This document shows, in pieces, positions 8,970 to 18,434 of a stretch of 64,000 nucleotides of DNA. The notes under the pieces are model-generated. The model was given only the letters and a program-made list of their open reading frames with translations. It was not told the DNA's origin and made no database searches. This DNA is from Nostoc calcicola FACHB-3891 (GTDB lineage Bacteria; Cyanobacteriota; Cyanobacteriia; Cyanobacteriales; Nostocaceae): NCBI RefSeq assembly GCF_014697355.1, contig NZ_JACJRQ010000013.1, forward strand, positions 144,197 to 208,196, written 5' to 3'. Within the stretch, counting starts at the first letter, position 1. Each line of letters opens with the position of its first letter. Made by a program: the position numbers and the translations under genes.

Positions 8970-10373
8970 ATGGGAAGTATATATAATCAGGATTTCTTAA
9001 ATAATTTAGTTTTGAATCCATCTGAAAGTTTATCTGTAGAGATTAAAAGATGGATCGATCCCCAATCTAAAGAAGGTATTGCAAAGATAGCCAAGGCTTG
9101 CATTGCCCTCAGAAATAATGATGGAGGTATATTTCTGGTTGGTTTCAACAATGATGGTTCTCCAGATATTCAAGGAGCGCATCAACTTCCAAAAGAAAGT
9201 TTTCATCCTGATGTTATTCAATCTATTGCTAGTAAATTTTGCAGTGAGGCTTTTGAAGTAAAGATTCACTATCTCGAAAAAGATGGTCAAGAATATCCAG
9301 CATTAGAAATTCCTTCTGGATTTACTACACCTGTAGCAGCAAAGGCTGGCTTAAAGGATGAGCAAGGTAATAAGGATCTAATTAAAGCTCATACTGTTTA
9401 CGTGCGAAGTCTGAATTCAAATAATATTGTTAGCAGTTCAGAACCTCGCTGTAATGACTGGGAACGCGTCATTAATTTATGCTTCGAGAATCGTGAAGCA
9501 GATATTGGTCGTTTTCTCCGCCGCCATCTTGGCGGTCTCACGCCTTCTCTGCTCCGTGAATTTGCTTCCACAATTGCACAAGCAATACAACCAGAAGAAT
9601 CAATTGAAGATATACTGCGACCTTATCTTCAAGAAAGTGTAGAAAGATTTAACTCCGTAGTTAAAGAACGTAGTCTTAATTTACCAGAGCATGGTAATTG
9701 GCAGGTAGCATTAATAATTATCGGAGAAGTGCCTCAACACTATGCAAATACCCAATTCCTTAATCTCTTGGCTTTCAATAATCCTAAATATACTGGTTGG
9801 CCTGTATGGCTAGATAGTCGAGGTTTCATTGACCAAGACCAACCTTATGTTTATAACGGAACTTGGGAAGCACTTCTTGTTAGTCTGAGTTCGGGTTGGA
9901 GCAGGCATATTGACTTCATGCGGTTCGATCCAAAGGGTAAATTCTATTTGAGGCGAGCATTAGAAGATGATATGTCAGTCAAGAATTACGCACCCACAAC
10001 CATGACAGCTCTTGATTTTGCTCTACCTGTAATTAGAACGGCTGAAGCGATAGCAGTTGGTATTGAGTTTGCAAAGGCAATGGGTTGTGAGCCAGAAAAA
10101 ACGCAATTAGCTTTTGCATTTAAATGGACTGGCTTGAGGGAACGTAGACTTAGTTCTTGGGCAAATCAAGAGCGTTCTATTTGGTTAGAAGGTTTAGCAT
10201 ATCAAGATGAAGTTTTGGCGTTTGTTAATGTACCGCTTGAAACTCCTCGCTCTGCGTTAGCACAGTATGTCAATCAGGCTGTTAACCCTTTGTTTACGAT
10301 TTTTAATGGATTTGAACTGAGTATAGATGTAATAGAAGATTTGACTCGACGCTTGATAGAAAGAAGATTGTAG
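8970..10373 (+). CDS. AlbA_2 (Schlafen-like) domain protein
   Basis: A protein of about 467 residues. The N-terminal 130 residues form an AlbA_2/Schlafen-type domain: LSVEIKRWIDPQSKEGIAKI, then ACIALRNNDGGIFLVGFNNDG, which is the usual E-x-K...N-x-x-GG-x-x-x-x-G pattern. The remaining 330 residues are not recognised; they contain Trp-rich segments and no membrane segments. AlbA_2 proteins bind nucleic acid and often occur in accessory and defence regions. I prefer the ATG at 8970 (MGSIYNQ) over an ATG at 8937. It follows the broken TA module on the same strand. Confidence 0.75.
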   Translation: MGSIYNQDFLNNLVLNPSESLSVEIKRWIDPQSKEGIAKIAKACIALRNNDGGIFLVGFNNDGSPDIQGAHQLPKESFHPDVIQSIASKFCSEAFEVKIHYLEKDGQEYPALEIPSGFTTPVAAKAGLKDEQGNKDLIKAHTVYVRSLNSNNIVSSSEPRCNDWERVINLCFENREADIGRFLRRHLGGLTPSLLREFASTIAQAIQPEESIEDILRPYLQESVERFNSVVKERSLNLPEHGNWQVALIIIGEVPQHYANTQFLNLLAFNNPKYTGWPVWLDSRGFIDQDQPYVYNGTWEALLVSLSSGWSRHIDFMRFDPKGKFYLRRALEDDMSVKNYAPTTMTALDFALPVIRTAEAIAVGIEFAKAMGCEPEKTQLAFAFKWTGLRERRLSSWANQERSIWLEGLAYQDEVLAFVNVPLETPRSALAQYVNQAVNPLFTIFNGFELSIDVIEDLTRRLIERRL

Positions 10374-10381
10374 TCAGGATG

Positions 10382-11281
10382 CTAAGAACCAGGAAACTCC
10401 AATTTAGTGCTATCTTTTCCCAGTTGAACTTTCTGGGTTGGTAAATGTCGCTCCAACCAATTTTCTAAATCAGCCAGCACCTCTTGATAATTCAGGTCAT
10501 TTTGAAGCTCGTGATAAGCACCTGGATACTCGATTCTCAGTTTATCCGGAGAACTCACCCGCTGACAAAAAATTTTGCCTCCTTCAGGTAGAGTTACTCG
10601 GTCTGCTCCACCGTGGAGAATCAACAATGGTAATTGCCAATCAGCAACATGGGCATTAACCCAATCAACAGTAGTCAGGAATTCTGTAGCTAGACGGGCG
10701 CTGGCTCTAGTATGGCGCAAGGAATCTTGGGCGTAGGCTGCTAAAATTTTCTCGTCCCGCGAAGCAGCAGAAACATCAAGCCCGCTATTTAAGGTGAAAC
10801 GCGGCCAGACTCGTGAGAGCAGTTTTCCTATGAGTAACCGAATTTTTGACACCCCAACTTTTCCGAGAGCTGGTGCTAAGGTAATTACACCTTGTAATGC
10901 AGATGCTTCCTGGGGATAACGCAGAACATAATCTAAGACAATCACTGAGCCTAAGCTATGACCTAAAAGAAAAATTGGGCTTCCTGGCTGTTGGGTTTTG
11001 ATGAACTCTAAAAAAGCTCGTAAGTCTTCACGAAATTCACTCCAACTATTAATGTAACCTTGCTGACCTGGCGAACGTCCATGACCGCGCAAATCAAAAC
11101 TGTATACAGCGTATTCCTTGGGTATTAAATGCTGAATTACGTTATCGTAGCGATCGCTATGCGCCCCCAATCCATGTACGATCGCTAATATCGCCCTCAC
11201 CTTCCCCTCTGGATACCAACTTTGGTAATACAGTTCTAGCTGCCCAACACCTTGAAATGTACCTTCTTTATGGTGGATCAT
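10382..11281 (-). CDS. Alpha/beta hydrolase, monoacylglycerol-lipase-like
   Basis: A 299-residue alpha/beta-hydrolase of the lysophospholipase/monoglyceride lipase group (Hydrolase_4). Seen: ILAIVHGLGAHSDRYDN (oxyanion region), FDLRGHGRSPG, the nucleophile elbow GHSLGS, an Asp in LHGGADRVTLPEGG and a His in YPGAYHELQND, giving a full Ser-Asp-His triad. There is no signal peptide, so it is probably cytosolic or membrane-peripheral. It ends 8 bp from the end of the convergent AlbA_2 gene. The substrate is inferred from the family only. Confidence 0.88.
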   Translation of the reverse strand: MIHHKEGTFQGVGQLELYYQSWYPEGKVRAILAIVHGLGAHSDRYDNVIQHLIPKEYAVYSFDLRGHGRSPGQQGYINSWSEFREDLRAFLEFIKTQQPGSPIFLLGHSLGSVIVLDYVLRYPQEASALQGVITLAPALGKVGVSKIRLLIGKLLSRVWPRFTLNSGLDVSAASRDEKILAAYAQDSLRHTRASARLATEFLTTVDWVNAHVADWQLPLLILHGGADRVTLPEGGKIFCQRVSSPDKLRIEYPGAYHELQNDLNYQEVLADLENWLERHLPTQKVQLGKDSTKLEFPGS

Positions 11282-11561
11282 CAGATTAATTTGTTACGCC
11301 TTTTCCCACTTAGGTAATAGTTTATCAAGGTATATTGTAAAGAAAATTGCTTTTAGCTTTCGGAAGAATTACTATCTTAAACGGGACTTACTGAACAAGA
11401 CGACACTAGTACCGCAAGGCGTAATTCGTAATTCGTAATTACCTGTTCATAAGGGGTTGAGACATTTCAAATGGTTGGTTTATTTACGCCGTGCCGTACT
11501 AGCTTGATTTTTTAGAGATTCTGCTAGGATAAAAACAGAAAAAACCGCCATCCGTTTATCG

Positions 11562-12548
11562 GTGCGGTCAATCCAAAATCCAAAATTTAAAATCCAAAAT
11601 CTTTTGACATCCAGTCATCAGCAAGAAAATAATACCCAATCAGAAACTTTATCACCCCTGACTGATGCTACCATTGAGCGGGTAAAAGAGGGTGTAGCTG
11701 CGGCTGGCGATCGCGCTGTTCGCCAAATCATTGAGGAAACTCTGAATCATCTTGACACCATTAATCAAGAGCATTCTGAACCTAGAGCTAATCCTGGGCT
11801 GCGTCGGTTTATAATGCGATCGCTCATGCATACTCTTTTCCAAGTCCAGGTCGAAAACGGCGAAAGAATACCTCAGCAACCAGCAATTTTAGCAGTTAAC
11901 CATCTCCACCATATCGATCCATTACTCCTGTTAGCGGAACTTCCCACCCAACCTTATTACTATATTCTGGGGGATGCTCGTACTCTTTATAATAAGTGGT
12001 GGAAGCGCTTCATCCTGGGTTTTGCAGGAGGTGTAATTCCTTTAAAACGGGTGTGGAAAGAAGAAGTAGCTGTGATGAAAGCGGCTAAAGCAGGAAGAGA
12101 AGATTTAGTTGACCTAGCCGCAGCAATTGAACAAACAGTAGCCACAGGCGAAGACATACACACATTGCGACAGATAGACCGAATTATTCTATCAATTTTG
12201 GCTCGTGGCGATGGGATGATTCTGTTTCCCGAAGGACGATTGGGAACTGCTGAAGCTCAGTTGCATCTGCCGTTGAAGCGTGGGACTATAATTTATGCCT
12301 TGCGTAGTGGCGTACCGATTATTCCAGTTGCACTGATTGGAACACATGACCTTTATTTGAGAAAAAAGTTAACTATACGGGTGGGTGAACCCTTACACTT
12401 TCCCTCAACAACCAGGCCAAAGCGACAGGAAGTAGATGTAGCTTTGGAAACTCTAGAGAAAGCAATGCTTTCTCTGTTACCAACTAATTATCAGGAACCA
12501 ACAGGATTAAAACTGTTACATTATTTTCTCAATCACATGTTGTGGTAA
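11562..12548 (+). CDS. 1-acyl-sn-glycerol-3-phosphate acyltransferase-like protein (PlsC family)
   Basis: A PlsC-type acyltransferase, about 328 residues. The catalytic block I is NHLHHIDPL (H-x4-D), and block III appears as FPEGRLGTAE. A VPIIPVALIGTHDLYL block IV also matches. Such enzymes acylate lysophosphatidate or related acceptors at the membrane. The N-terminus is doubtful: the GTG at 11562 would add residues encoded by a CAAAATC-type repeat (SIQNPKFKIQN), so translation may really begin near 11600-11650. An insertion of about 50 residues (VAVMKAAKAGREDLVDLAAA) separates blocks I and III. Confidence 0.85.
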   Translation: MRSIQNPKFKIQNLLTSSHQQENNTQSETLSPLTDATIERVKEGVAAAGDRAVRQIIEETLNHLDTINQEHSEPRANPGLRRFIMRSLMHTLFQVQVENGERIPQQPAILAVNHLHHIDPLLLLAELPTQPYYYILGDARTLYNKWWKRFILGFAGGVIPLKRVWKEEVAVMKAAKAGREDLVDLAAAIEQTVATGEDIHTLRQIDRIILSILARGDGMILFPEGRLGTAEAQLHLPLKRGTIIYALRSGVPIIPVALIGTHDLYLRKKLTIRVGEPLHFPSTTRPKRQEVDVALETLEKAMLSLLPTNYQEPTGLKLLHYFLNHMLW

Positions 12549-12552
12549 AAAA

Positions 12553-12849
12553 TTACTTCTCTAAAAAGTTCGTAATTTTGAAATTTGACGTTCCCTCCCA
12601 ACAGTGGTTTAAAAATGCGCTTACTTGAGCATCAGCTGAATCAGCCGATTCTTTAAAAGCGTTAAACTGAACTGCTGTCACAATGTATTCAAAAATAATC
12701 ACAAACTGTTTTTGGGCTGAAATTCTCTCAACAACAATTGTTTCACCTACTTGAGGAATTTGAGATAAATCCACTACAAACGTTTCAATCTTTGGTTTCT
12801 CTAGTGGATTTTGGAAATTGAAATATTTACAATAAACAATAATTTTCAC
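12553..12849 (-). CDS. Hypothetical protein
   Basis: A 98-residue protein starting MKIIVYCKYFNFQNPLEKPK. It has beta-strand-like segments (IETFVVDLSQIPQVGETIVV, then FVIIFEYIVTAVQFNAF) and no recognised domain. It is convergent with the acyltransferase gene, with stop codons only 4 bp apart. The ATG start and coding-like codon use support it. Confidence 0.55.
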   Translation of the reverse strand: MKIIVYCKYFNFQNPLEKPKIETFVVDLSQIPQVGETIVVERISAQKQFVIIFEYIVTAVQFNAFKESADSADAQVSAFLNHCWEGTSNFKITNFLEK

Positions 12850-12880
12850 TTCATTAAACCACTAACAATGTAAGGAGTCA

Positions 12881-13027
12881 GAATTCAGAATTCAGAATTC
12901 AGAATTCAGAATTCAGAATCCAGAATTCAGAATATAGCGATTCTCGCTTGGATGCAATACGCTGTAGGGGCGCACAGCTGTGCGCCCCTACGAACGGGCG
13001 TATTTTACCCAAGTGAGAAGCGCTATA
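12881..13027. mobile_element. GAATTCA heptamer array and 95-bp miniature element (family C, copy 1)
   Basis: Tandem GAATTCA heptamers occupy about 12881-12931. Directly after them, 12933-13027 forms a 95-bp element with imperfect 29-bp terminal inverted repeats starting TATAGCGATTCTC and ending with GAGAAGCGCTATA. Its centre is a perfect 28-bp palindrome at 12964-12991 (GTAGGGGCGCACAG and complement). The termini match elements at 33472 and 49799, so this is a dispersed family. Confidence 0.75.
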
Positions 13028-13150
13028 ATTTGAGACCCAAGCTTAATAAGCTGACGCGCATCTAAATTTGATAATTTAGCGCCCGAAGCCGTTTGCTGCC
13101 TTAGATTGATCTGTAAAACTAGATGACGAACAGCTCAAGCTTAAAAAAAT

Positions 13151-13228
13151 CAAATTCTGAATTCTGACTCCTGACTCCTGAATTCTGAATTCTGACTCCT
13201 GAATTCTGACTCCTGAATTCTGAATTCT
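13151..13228. repeat. Heptameric GAATTCT / CTCCTGA repeat tract
   Basis: Mixed seven-base units of GAATTCT and GACTCCT type in tandem, directly downstream of the 549-residue protein gene that reads from the right. A related tract follows that gene's start at about 14943-15068. Between this tract and the element at 12933-13027 I see only AT-rich DNA with no gene. Confidence 0.8.
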
Positions 13229-13234
13229 TACCTA

Positions 13235-14884
13235 CTATTTACCTTGCCACACTCGTTGTAACGACTGAAAAGCTTTAACAAATATCTCTTCTAACCAAAG
13301 CATAACAAAATCAAGCCATTCCAAAACTTTCTCTAGGGGGTGCTTTTCATAACCTGTTGCAGTTACTTTGGTTTCTATCCAGTCTGGCTGTGCTTCAACT
13401 TCAGTGCTTTGATAAAACTGCTGTTGAAAAATTTCCCCTTTATGATTTTCGCTACTATATTGGGAAATAATCCCTTCAGTTTGTTTGACAGAAGTAACTT
13501 TTGTAGACGTTTTAGGAATTGAGGCGAGATGACGGGTTGTTTTTTTTCTTTGTACTAAATCAGATTTGGCTTTCGGCTGTTGTAGAGTCCAATTCTTTGG
13601 CCAAGAAAGCCCTGTTGATAAACTTGAAGCCAAAGCAGGAGTTGTGTTTTCAGAAAGCGTAATTGGCTTGTCTGCAAGCGTCTCGGTGTCACCAAACAAA
13701 TCACCCCACGCTAACCAAGGATCATCAGTTAAATCTTGGTTTTGCAACTCACGGCTTTCAGATAAAGCTTTTTTTGGGCGATGAAATAATACTCTACCTG
13801 ATTGCTCATCAGCAGTTTTTGACTCAAGTGTTTTTCTAGTACCAACGCCAAAAAAGTAATTAAGCGCTGCTTCAATTAAAGCCTGAAAATTCAATGTATG
13901 AGTTTCCAAATTGTCAGGGTTGACTGCAATTTCTCCCTTAGCAGTTAACTGTTCTTTGCCATAAATAAATATATTTAACTGAGTTTGGGCAGTCTGGATA
14001 ATTTCTTGGCTACGTTGTTGAACGGGGATTAAAGCACTTGATTCTACTTTGGCAATAGCTACATCTAAAAATGTGAATAATTTACTTGAATCAACTAAAT
14101 TGTTCGATATTCCCTGGGGTAATATTGGAATTTTAACTGTATCTTTTCCAGTAAGTTTTGCTAATAAACTGTCAATTTTTGGTAATAATTCTTTTTCTTT
14201 TTTAGCTTCAGCCAATCGCCAACACTGCCAGTAATTAGCAATTTCACTAATAATTCGGTCTTCTAATTTTGCCTGCTGCTGGGGTGTCAAAATATCGAGA
14301 ATTTCATTTTCAGCGGTAACAAGTACCAAATTACGATTCAGTAAATTTGTCGCAATTCCCCGCACCACTGTAAGATGCCGCTTGAGAGCATTTTCTGGCT
14401 GTGAAGATTCGATACTTGCGGCTGAACTCTCTGTAATAGTTGAGGAATGAATAATGTTAGTGTTATTTGTCGAGTTTTGAGGGATAGATTTTTGCGAGAA
14501 AAATCCCAAAAAACCCCAAGGATTGAAAGGTTGAGAGGTTTTTTCAGGAGTAGCAATCGCCTCTTGGGATGACAGATAATAAACTGTCTCTAATACATTT
14601 TCAATAGGAGTATCAACACTTAGATCGATTTCCGGCTGAAAATCGGTATCATTTGATGGTAAGTTGAGCCGGGATTGTGGTTCTTTGGTGTGTAGCGTTT
14701 TAGCATCTGATTCAGATGGCTGAAGCAGTAGATACACTGGGTAAAGTAGTAATTCCACACCCCACTTAGTGGCAACTTGTAAATGCCGGAAGGTGTATTC
14801 CCACTGTTGTGTCAACCGCCGAGATTGCTGGTGGACAAAATTAAATAGTCTGCTTTGATAACGACCAGAGGAACCAGAAGACAT
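13235..14884 (-). CDS. Conserved cyanobacterial hypothetical protein, 549 residues
   Basis: I recognise no domain. The protein starts MSSGSSGRYQSRLFNFVHQQ, has a hydrophobic stretch (WGVELLLYPVYLLLQP) near residue 40, a Ser/Asn/Thr-rich linker, a basic helical region around residues 165-300 (VVRGIATNLLNRNLVLVTAE and QQQAKLEDRIISEIANYW), a low-complexity middle, and an amphipathic C-terminus (VLEWLDFVMLWLEEIFVKAF). The C-terminal helix may associate with a membrane. It is flanked on both sides by heptameric repeats and is divergent from the mannosidase gene. Confidence 0.7.
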   Translation of the reverse strand: MSSGSSGRYQSRLFNFVHQQSRRLTQQWEYTFRHLQVATKWGVELLLYPVYLLLQPSESDAKTLHTKEPQSRLNLPSNDTDFQPEIDLSVDTPIENVLETVYYLSSQEAIATPEKTSQPFNPWGFLGFFSQKSIPQNSTNNTNIIHSSTITESSAASIESSQPENALKRHLTVVRGIATNLLNRNLVLVTAENEILDILTPQQQAKLEDRIISEIANYWQCWRLAEAKKEKELLPKIDSLLAKLTGKDTVKIPILPQGISNNLVDSSKLFTFLDVAIAKVESSALIPVQQRSQEIIQTAQTQLNIFIYGKEQLTAKGEIAVNPDNLETHTLNFQALIEAALNYFFGVGTRKTLESKTADEQSGRVLFHRPKKALSESRELQNQDLTDDPWLAWGDLFGDTETLADKPITLSENTTPALASSLSTGLSWPKNWTLQQPKAKSDLVQRKKTTRHLASIPKTSTKVTSVKQTEGIISQYSSENHKGEIFQQQFYQSTEVEAQPDWIETKVTATGYEKHPLEKVLEWLDFVMLWLEEIFVKAFQSLQRVWQGK

Positions 14885-15123
14885 AATAGTAATTTTTTAG
14901 TTCGAGTCTTGTTTAGTTCTGAGACTCCCGCCAAACAATAAACAGGAGTCAGGAGTCAGAATTGGTGAATTCAGAATTGGTGAATATTCTAACTATAAAG
15001 GAATAGAGTTTTAATAAGGAAGATGACTACAATTTATACTGAATTCTGACTCCTGAGTTCTGAATTCTTCTTGATAAAAACCACAAACTGTTAATGATTG
15101 TGTGACCTCATTTTAGCGAAAAT

Positions 15124-18100
15124 ATGACCCCAATTATCCCTCAATCTCAGACCAATTTAATCTCACAAGCAATTGAGCAACTGCGCTCTTTTTCTCAAGT
15201 TAATCTCCAGTTTACCTGGTTATACCAGGAATATGACGAAAGAATTACTGATGTTCTACCTTCTGATTTGTCTAATTGGCAACCTGTGAAGTTGAATGCG
15301 AAAGAACATATTGCTTGGACAGGCGGGAAAAAAGTGCTGTGGCTAGTGCAAAAATTGGTGGTTCCCCAAGATTTACAGGGCTATCCTTTAGCTGGGTTAT
15401 CTTTGCGACTGGCGTTAGTTTGGTGGGCTGATGCTGCTGAAATTTATGTGAATGGGGAGTTAGCGCTGGAGGGTGATTTATTTGATTCTTCGCCAAGAGT
15501 GCTTTTGAGTCGGGGGGTGACGCCAGGGGAAGAATTTATTATAAGTTTGCGGTTAGTGAGTCCGGGACATTGTGATGGTGCTTTAGTGCGATCGCTCCTT
15601 GTCTATGAGTCTAATGATGATAATAATCCCGATCCGGGTTTTGTGGCCGATGAGTTGGCTGTTTTGCAACTTTATTTGCAAAAGTTTGCACCTGAGAAGT
15701 TGGATGTTTTGACGGAGGCGGTGGGGGAGGTAACGAACCGCAGAGGCGCAGAGGACGCAGAGAGGGGAGAGTTGGTTAAGTCGTTAAGGCAAAATCTAAT
15801 TCAATCTGAAATCTTAGCCCCACTTTTGAAGGGGGGTTGGGGGGATCTAAAGTCTAAAATCTATTTGCTGGGTCATGCTCATCTAGATTTAGCATGGTTG
15901 TGGCCTGTGAGTGAAACTTGGAATGCAGCGCAAAACACTTTTGCATCGGTTTTGAAGTTGCAAGCAGATTTTCCGGAGTTAATTTTCTGTCATTCGACTC
16001 CGGCGCTTTATGCTTGGGTTGAGGAACATCGCCCGGATTTATTTAGCGCAATTCAAGCACAAGTAGCAGCCGGAAGGTGGGAAGTTGTCGGCGGTATGTG
16101 GGTAGAACCGGAACTGAATTTGATTGCTGGTGAATCGATTGTGCGTCAGCTATTATATGGTCAGCGATACATACAAGAAAAATTTGGTAAGGTTTCCACT
16201 GTGGTGTGGGTTCCAGATTCTTTCGGTTTTTGTGCAACTTTACCGCAGTTTTTCGCTAATGCTGGAATTGAATATTTTGTCACCCAAAAGTTGCGGTGGA
16301 ATGATACTACTAAATTTGATTATGGTGCTTTTTGGTGGCGATCGCCAGATGGCAGCGAAGTCTTTAGTTTCATGTCTGCATCCATCGGTGAAGCGATCGA
16401 CCCAATTAAAATGGCATCATACGCCCTAGAGTGGCACAGCCAAACTGATTTACCAGAATCTCTCTGGCTTCCCGGCGTCGGCGACCACGGCGGCGGCCCC
16501 ACCCGTGATATGTTAGAAACCGCCCAACGCTGGCAAAAATCCCCCTTCTTCCCAGACTTAGAATTTACCACCGCCGAAAAGTATTTAGAGCAAATTCAAT
16601 CAGAATTCAGAATTCAGAATTCAGAATTCAGGAGTCAGAATTCAGGAGTCAGCACTAATTATTCTCCCTCATCTCCCTCATCTCCCTCATCCCCTCATCT
16701 CCCCACTTGGAATGACGAACTATACTTAGAATTCCATCGCGGCTGCTACACTACCCACGCAGATCAAAAACGTTGGAATCGACGCTGTGAAGGTTTGTTG
16801 TATGAAGCTGAACTATTTGCAACTTTGGCAAATATTAGCTGTGGTGTGAGGTATCCCAAAGCCGAAATTGAAGCAGCTTGGAAACAAGTTTTATTTCAAC
16901 AGTTTCATGATATTTTGCCTGGTTCTTCCATTACCCAAGTTTATCTGGATGCTTTGCCCGAATGGCAACAAGTCGAAGCAGTGGGAACGAAGATATTACA
17001 AGAATCATTGCTGGCGATCGCATCTCACATTACCTTACCACAACCACCAAAACCCAATAGTTTACCTATTTTCATCTTCAATTCTCTCAATTGGCAGCGT
17101 TTTGAGGTAGTTTCTCTCACCTTACCCACACCCCCAACAACTACCCAGCAATGGCAGATTTACGATGCTTCTGGCAAACTGCTTATCTCCCAACTGTCTC
17201 AACCATCAACCCTACTATTTCTCGCCCCCGACATCCCACCCGTAGGCTACCGCGTCTTTTGGCTTTCCCCCTCATCTCCCTCATCCCCCTCATCCCCCTC
17301 ATCCCCAGAATGGATTTTAGAAAATGAATTCCTGCGAGTTGTCGTCAACCCTGACACCGGAGATTTATCAAGTGTTTTTGATAAAACTTATCAACGGGAA
17401 GTTTTGAGTGGTGCGGGGAATCAACTGCAAGCTTTTAAAGACAGCGGTCAATATTGGGATGCTTGGAATATAGACCCCAATTATGCCCAGCATCCCTTAC
17501 CCCTAACAAATCTTCAATCTATTGAGTGGGTAGAACAAGGCGCGGTAGAAAATCGTGTGCGCGTAGTGCGTCAGTTGGGCGAATCAGAATTTTGCCAAGA
17601 TTATATTCTGCAAGTTGGTTCACCTCTGCTGAAAATTTACTCTAAAGTTAACTGGCAAGAAAATCAAGTATTAGTGAAAGCTGCTTTCCCTCTGAATATT
17701 GAAGCAGACTTCGCTACTTACGAAATTCCCTGTGCTGCAATTCGCCGTCCAACTAAACCACAAACTCCCGCAGAACAAGCAAAATGGGAAGTCCCCGCCT
17801 TGCGTTGGGCTGATTTAACAGGCGAGACAAATGAGGGTTTATACGGAATTAGTTTGCTAAATGATTGTAAATATGGGTACGATGCCAAGCGCAATCAATT
17901 ACGTCTTACACTCCTACGTAGTCCCAATTGGCCAGACCCAGAAGCTGACCGAGGTTTACATGAATTCACTTATGCCTTGTATCCCCACACAAACAGCTGG
18001 CAATCAGCCCACACAGTACAGCGTGGCTATGAATTGAATACACCCCTACAAGTGATACTAAACCCACTCCCCAGTCCCCAATCCCCAGTCCCCAGTCCCG

Positions 18101-18378
18101 ACAGAGAAAGTTTTTTGCATTTATCATCTGAAAATCTGATTTTGATGGCTTTCAAGCCAGCAGAAGATAACCCAGAGCAATTGATTCTGCGGTGTTATGA
18201 ATGTCACGGAGAAACAGCCGAGTTATCTTTGCAAAGCAAGCTAGGATTTCGTCTCAAAAATACGGTAGATTTGTTAGAGCATTCCGCTGATACTGCTCCT
18301 GAATTCTCATCTGAGCAACAAATCTTGACGATACAGCCTTGGAAAATCGCCAGCTTCAAGGTGAATCTCAGCAAGTAA
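15124..18378 (+). CDS. Alpha-mannosidase, glycoside hydrolase family 38
   Basis: A 1084-residue GH38 enzyme expected to cleave alpha-mannosides with retention of configuration. The catalytic domain begins at YLLGHAHLDLAWLW (zinc-binding His/Asp). The nucleophile is probably Asp365 in VWVPDSFGF. LPGVGDHGGGPTRD and LFQQFHDILPGSSI are the other GH38 signatures. The N-terminal 200 residues resemble the accessory beta domain, and the C-terminal half is the usual beta-sandwich. There is no signal peptide. Odd: at least four in-frame low-complexity insertions, near residues 203-247, 492-526, 716-728 and 981-993, are encoded by intergenic repeat types. The ATG at 15124 agrees with the family start. 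Confidence 0.9.
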   Translation: MTPIIPQSQTNLISQAIEQLRSFSQVNLQFTWLYQEYDERITDVLPSDLSNWQPVKLNAKEHIAWTGGKKVLWLVQKLVVPQDLQGYPLAGLSLRLALVWWADAAEIYVNGELALEGDLFDSSPRVLLSRGVTPGEEFIISLRLVSPGHCDGALVRSLLVYESNDDNNPDPGFVADELAVLQLYLQKFAPEKLDVLTEAVGEVTNRRGAEDAERGELVKSLRQNLIQSEILAPLLKGGWGDLKSKIYLLGHAHLDLAWLWPVSETWNAAQNTFASVLKLQADFPELIFCHSTPALYAWVEEHRPDLFSAIQAQVAAGRWEVVGGMWVEPELNLIAGESIVRQLLYGQRYIQEKFGKVSTVVWVPDSFGFCATLPQFFANAGIEYFVTQKLRWNDTTKFDYGAFWWRSPDGSEVFSFMSASIGEAIDPIKMASYALEWHSQTDLPESLWLPGVGDHGGGPTRDMLETAQRWQKSPFFPDLEFTTAEKYLEQIQSEFRIQNSEFRSQNSGVSTNYSPSSPSSPSSPHLPTWNDELYLEFHRGCYTTHADQKRWNRRCEGLLYEAELFATLANISCGVRYPKAEIEAAWKQVLFQQFHDILPGSSITQVYLDALPEWQQVEAVGTKILQESLLAIASHITLPQPPKPNSLPIFIFNSLNWQRFEVVSLTLPTPPTTTQQWQIYDASGKLLISQLSQPSTLLFLAPDIPPVGYRVFWLSPSSPSSPSSPSSPEWILENEFLRVVVNPDTGDLSSVFDKTYQREVLSGAGNQLQAFKDSGQYWDAWNIDPNYAQHPLPLTNLQSIEWVEQGAVENRVRVVRQLGESEFCQDYILQVGSPLLKIYSKVNWQENQVLVKAAFPLNIEADFATYEIPCAAIRRPTKPQTPAEQAKWEVPALRWADLTGETNEGLYGISLLNDCKYGYDAKRNQLRLTLLRSPNWPDPEADRGLHEFTYALYPHTNSWQSAHTVQRGYELNTPLQVILNPLPSPQSPVPSPDRESFLHLSSENLILMAFKPAEDNPEQLILRCYECHGETAELSLQSKLGFRLKNTVDLLEHSADTAPEFSSEQQILTIQPWKIASFKVNLSK

Positions 18379-18434
18379 TTTTAGACATCAACCAATCAGT
18401 ACTCTAGAGTTGAGAGTCCAGAGTTATTGACTCT

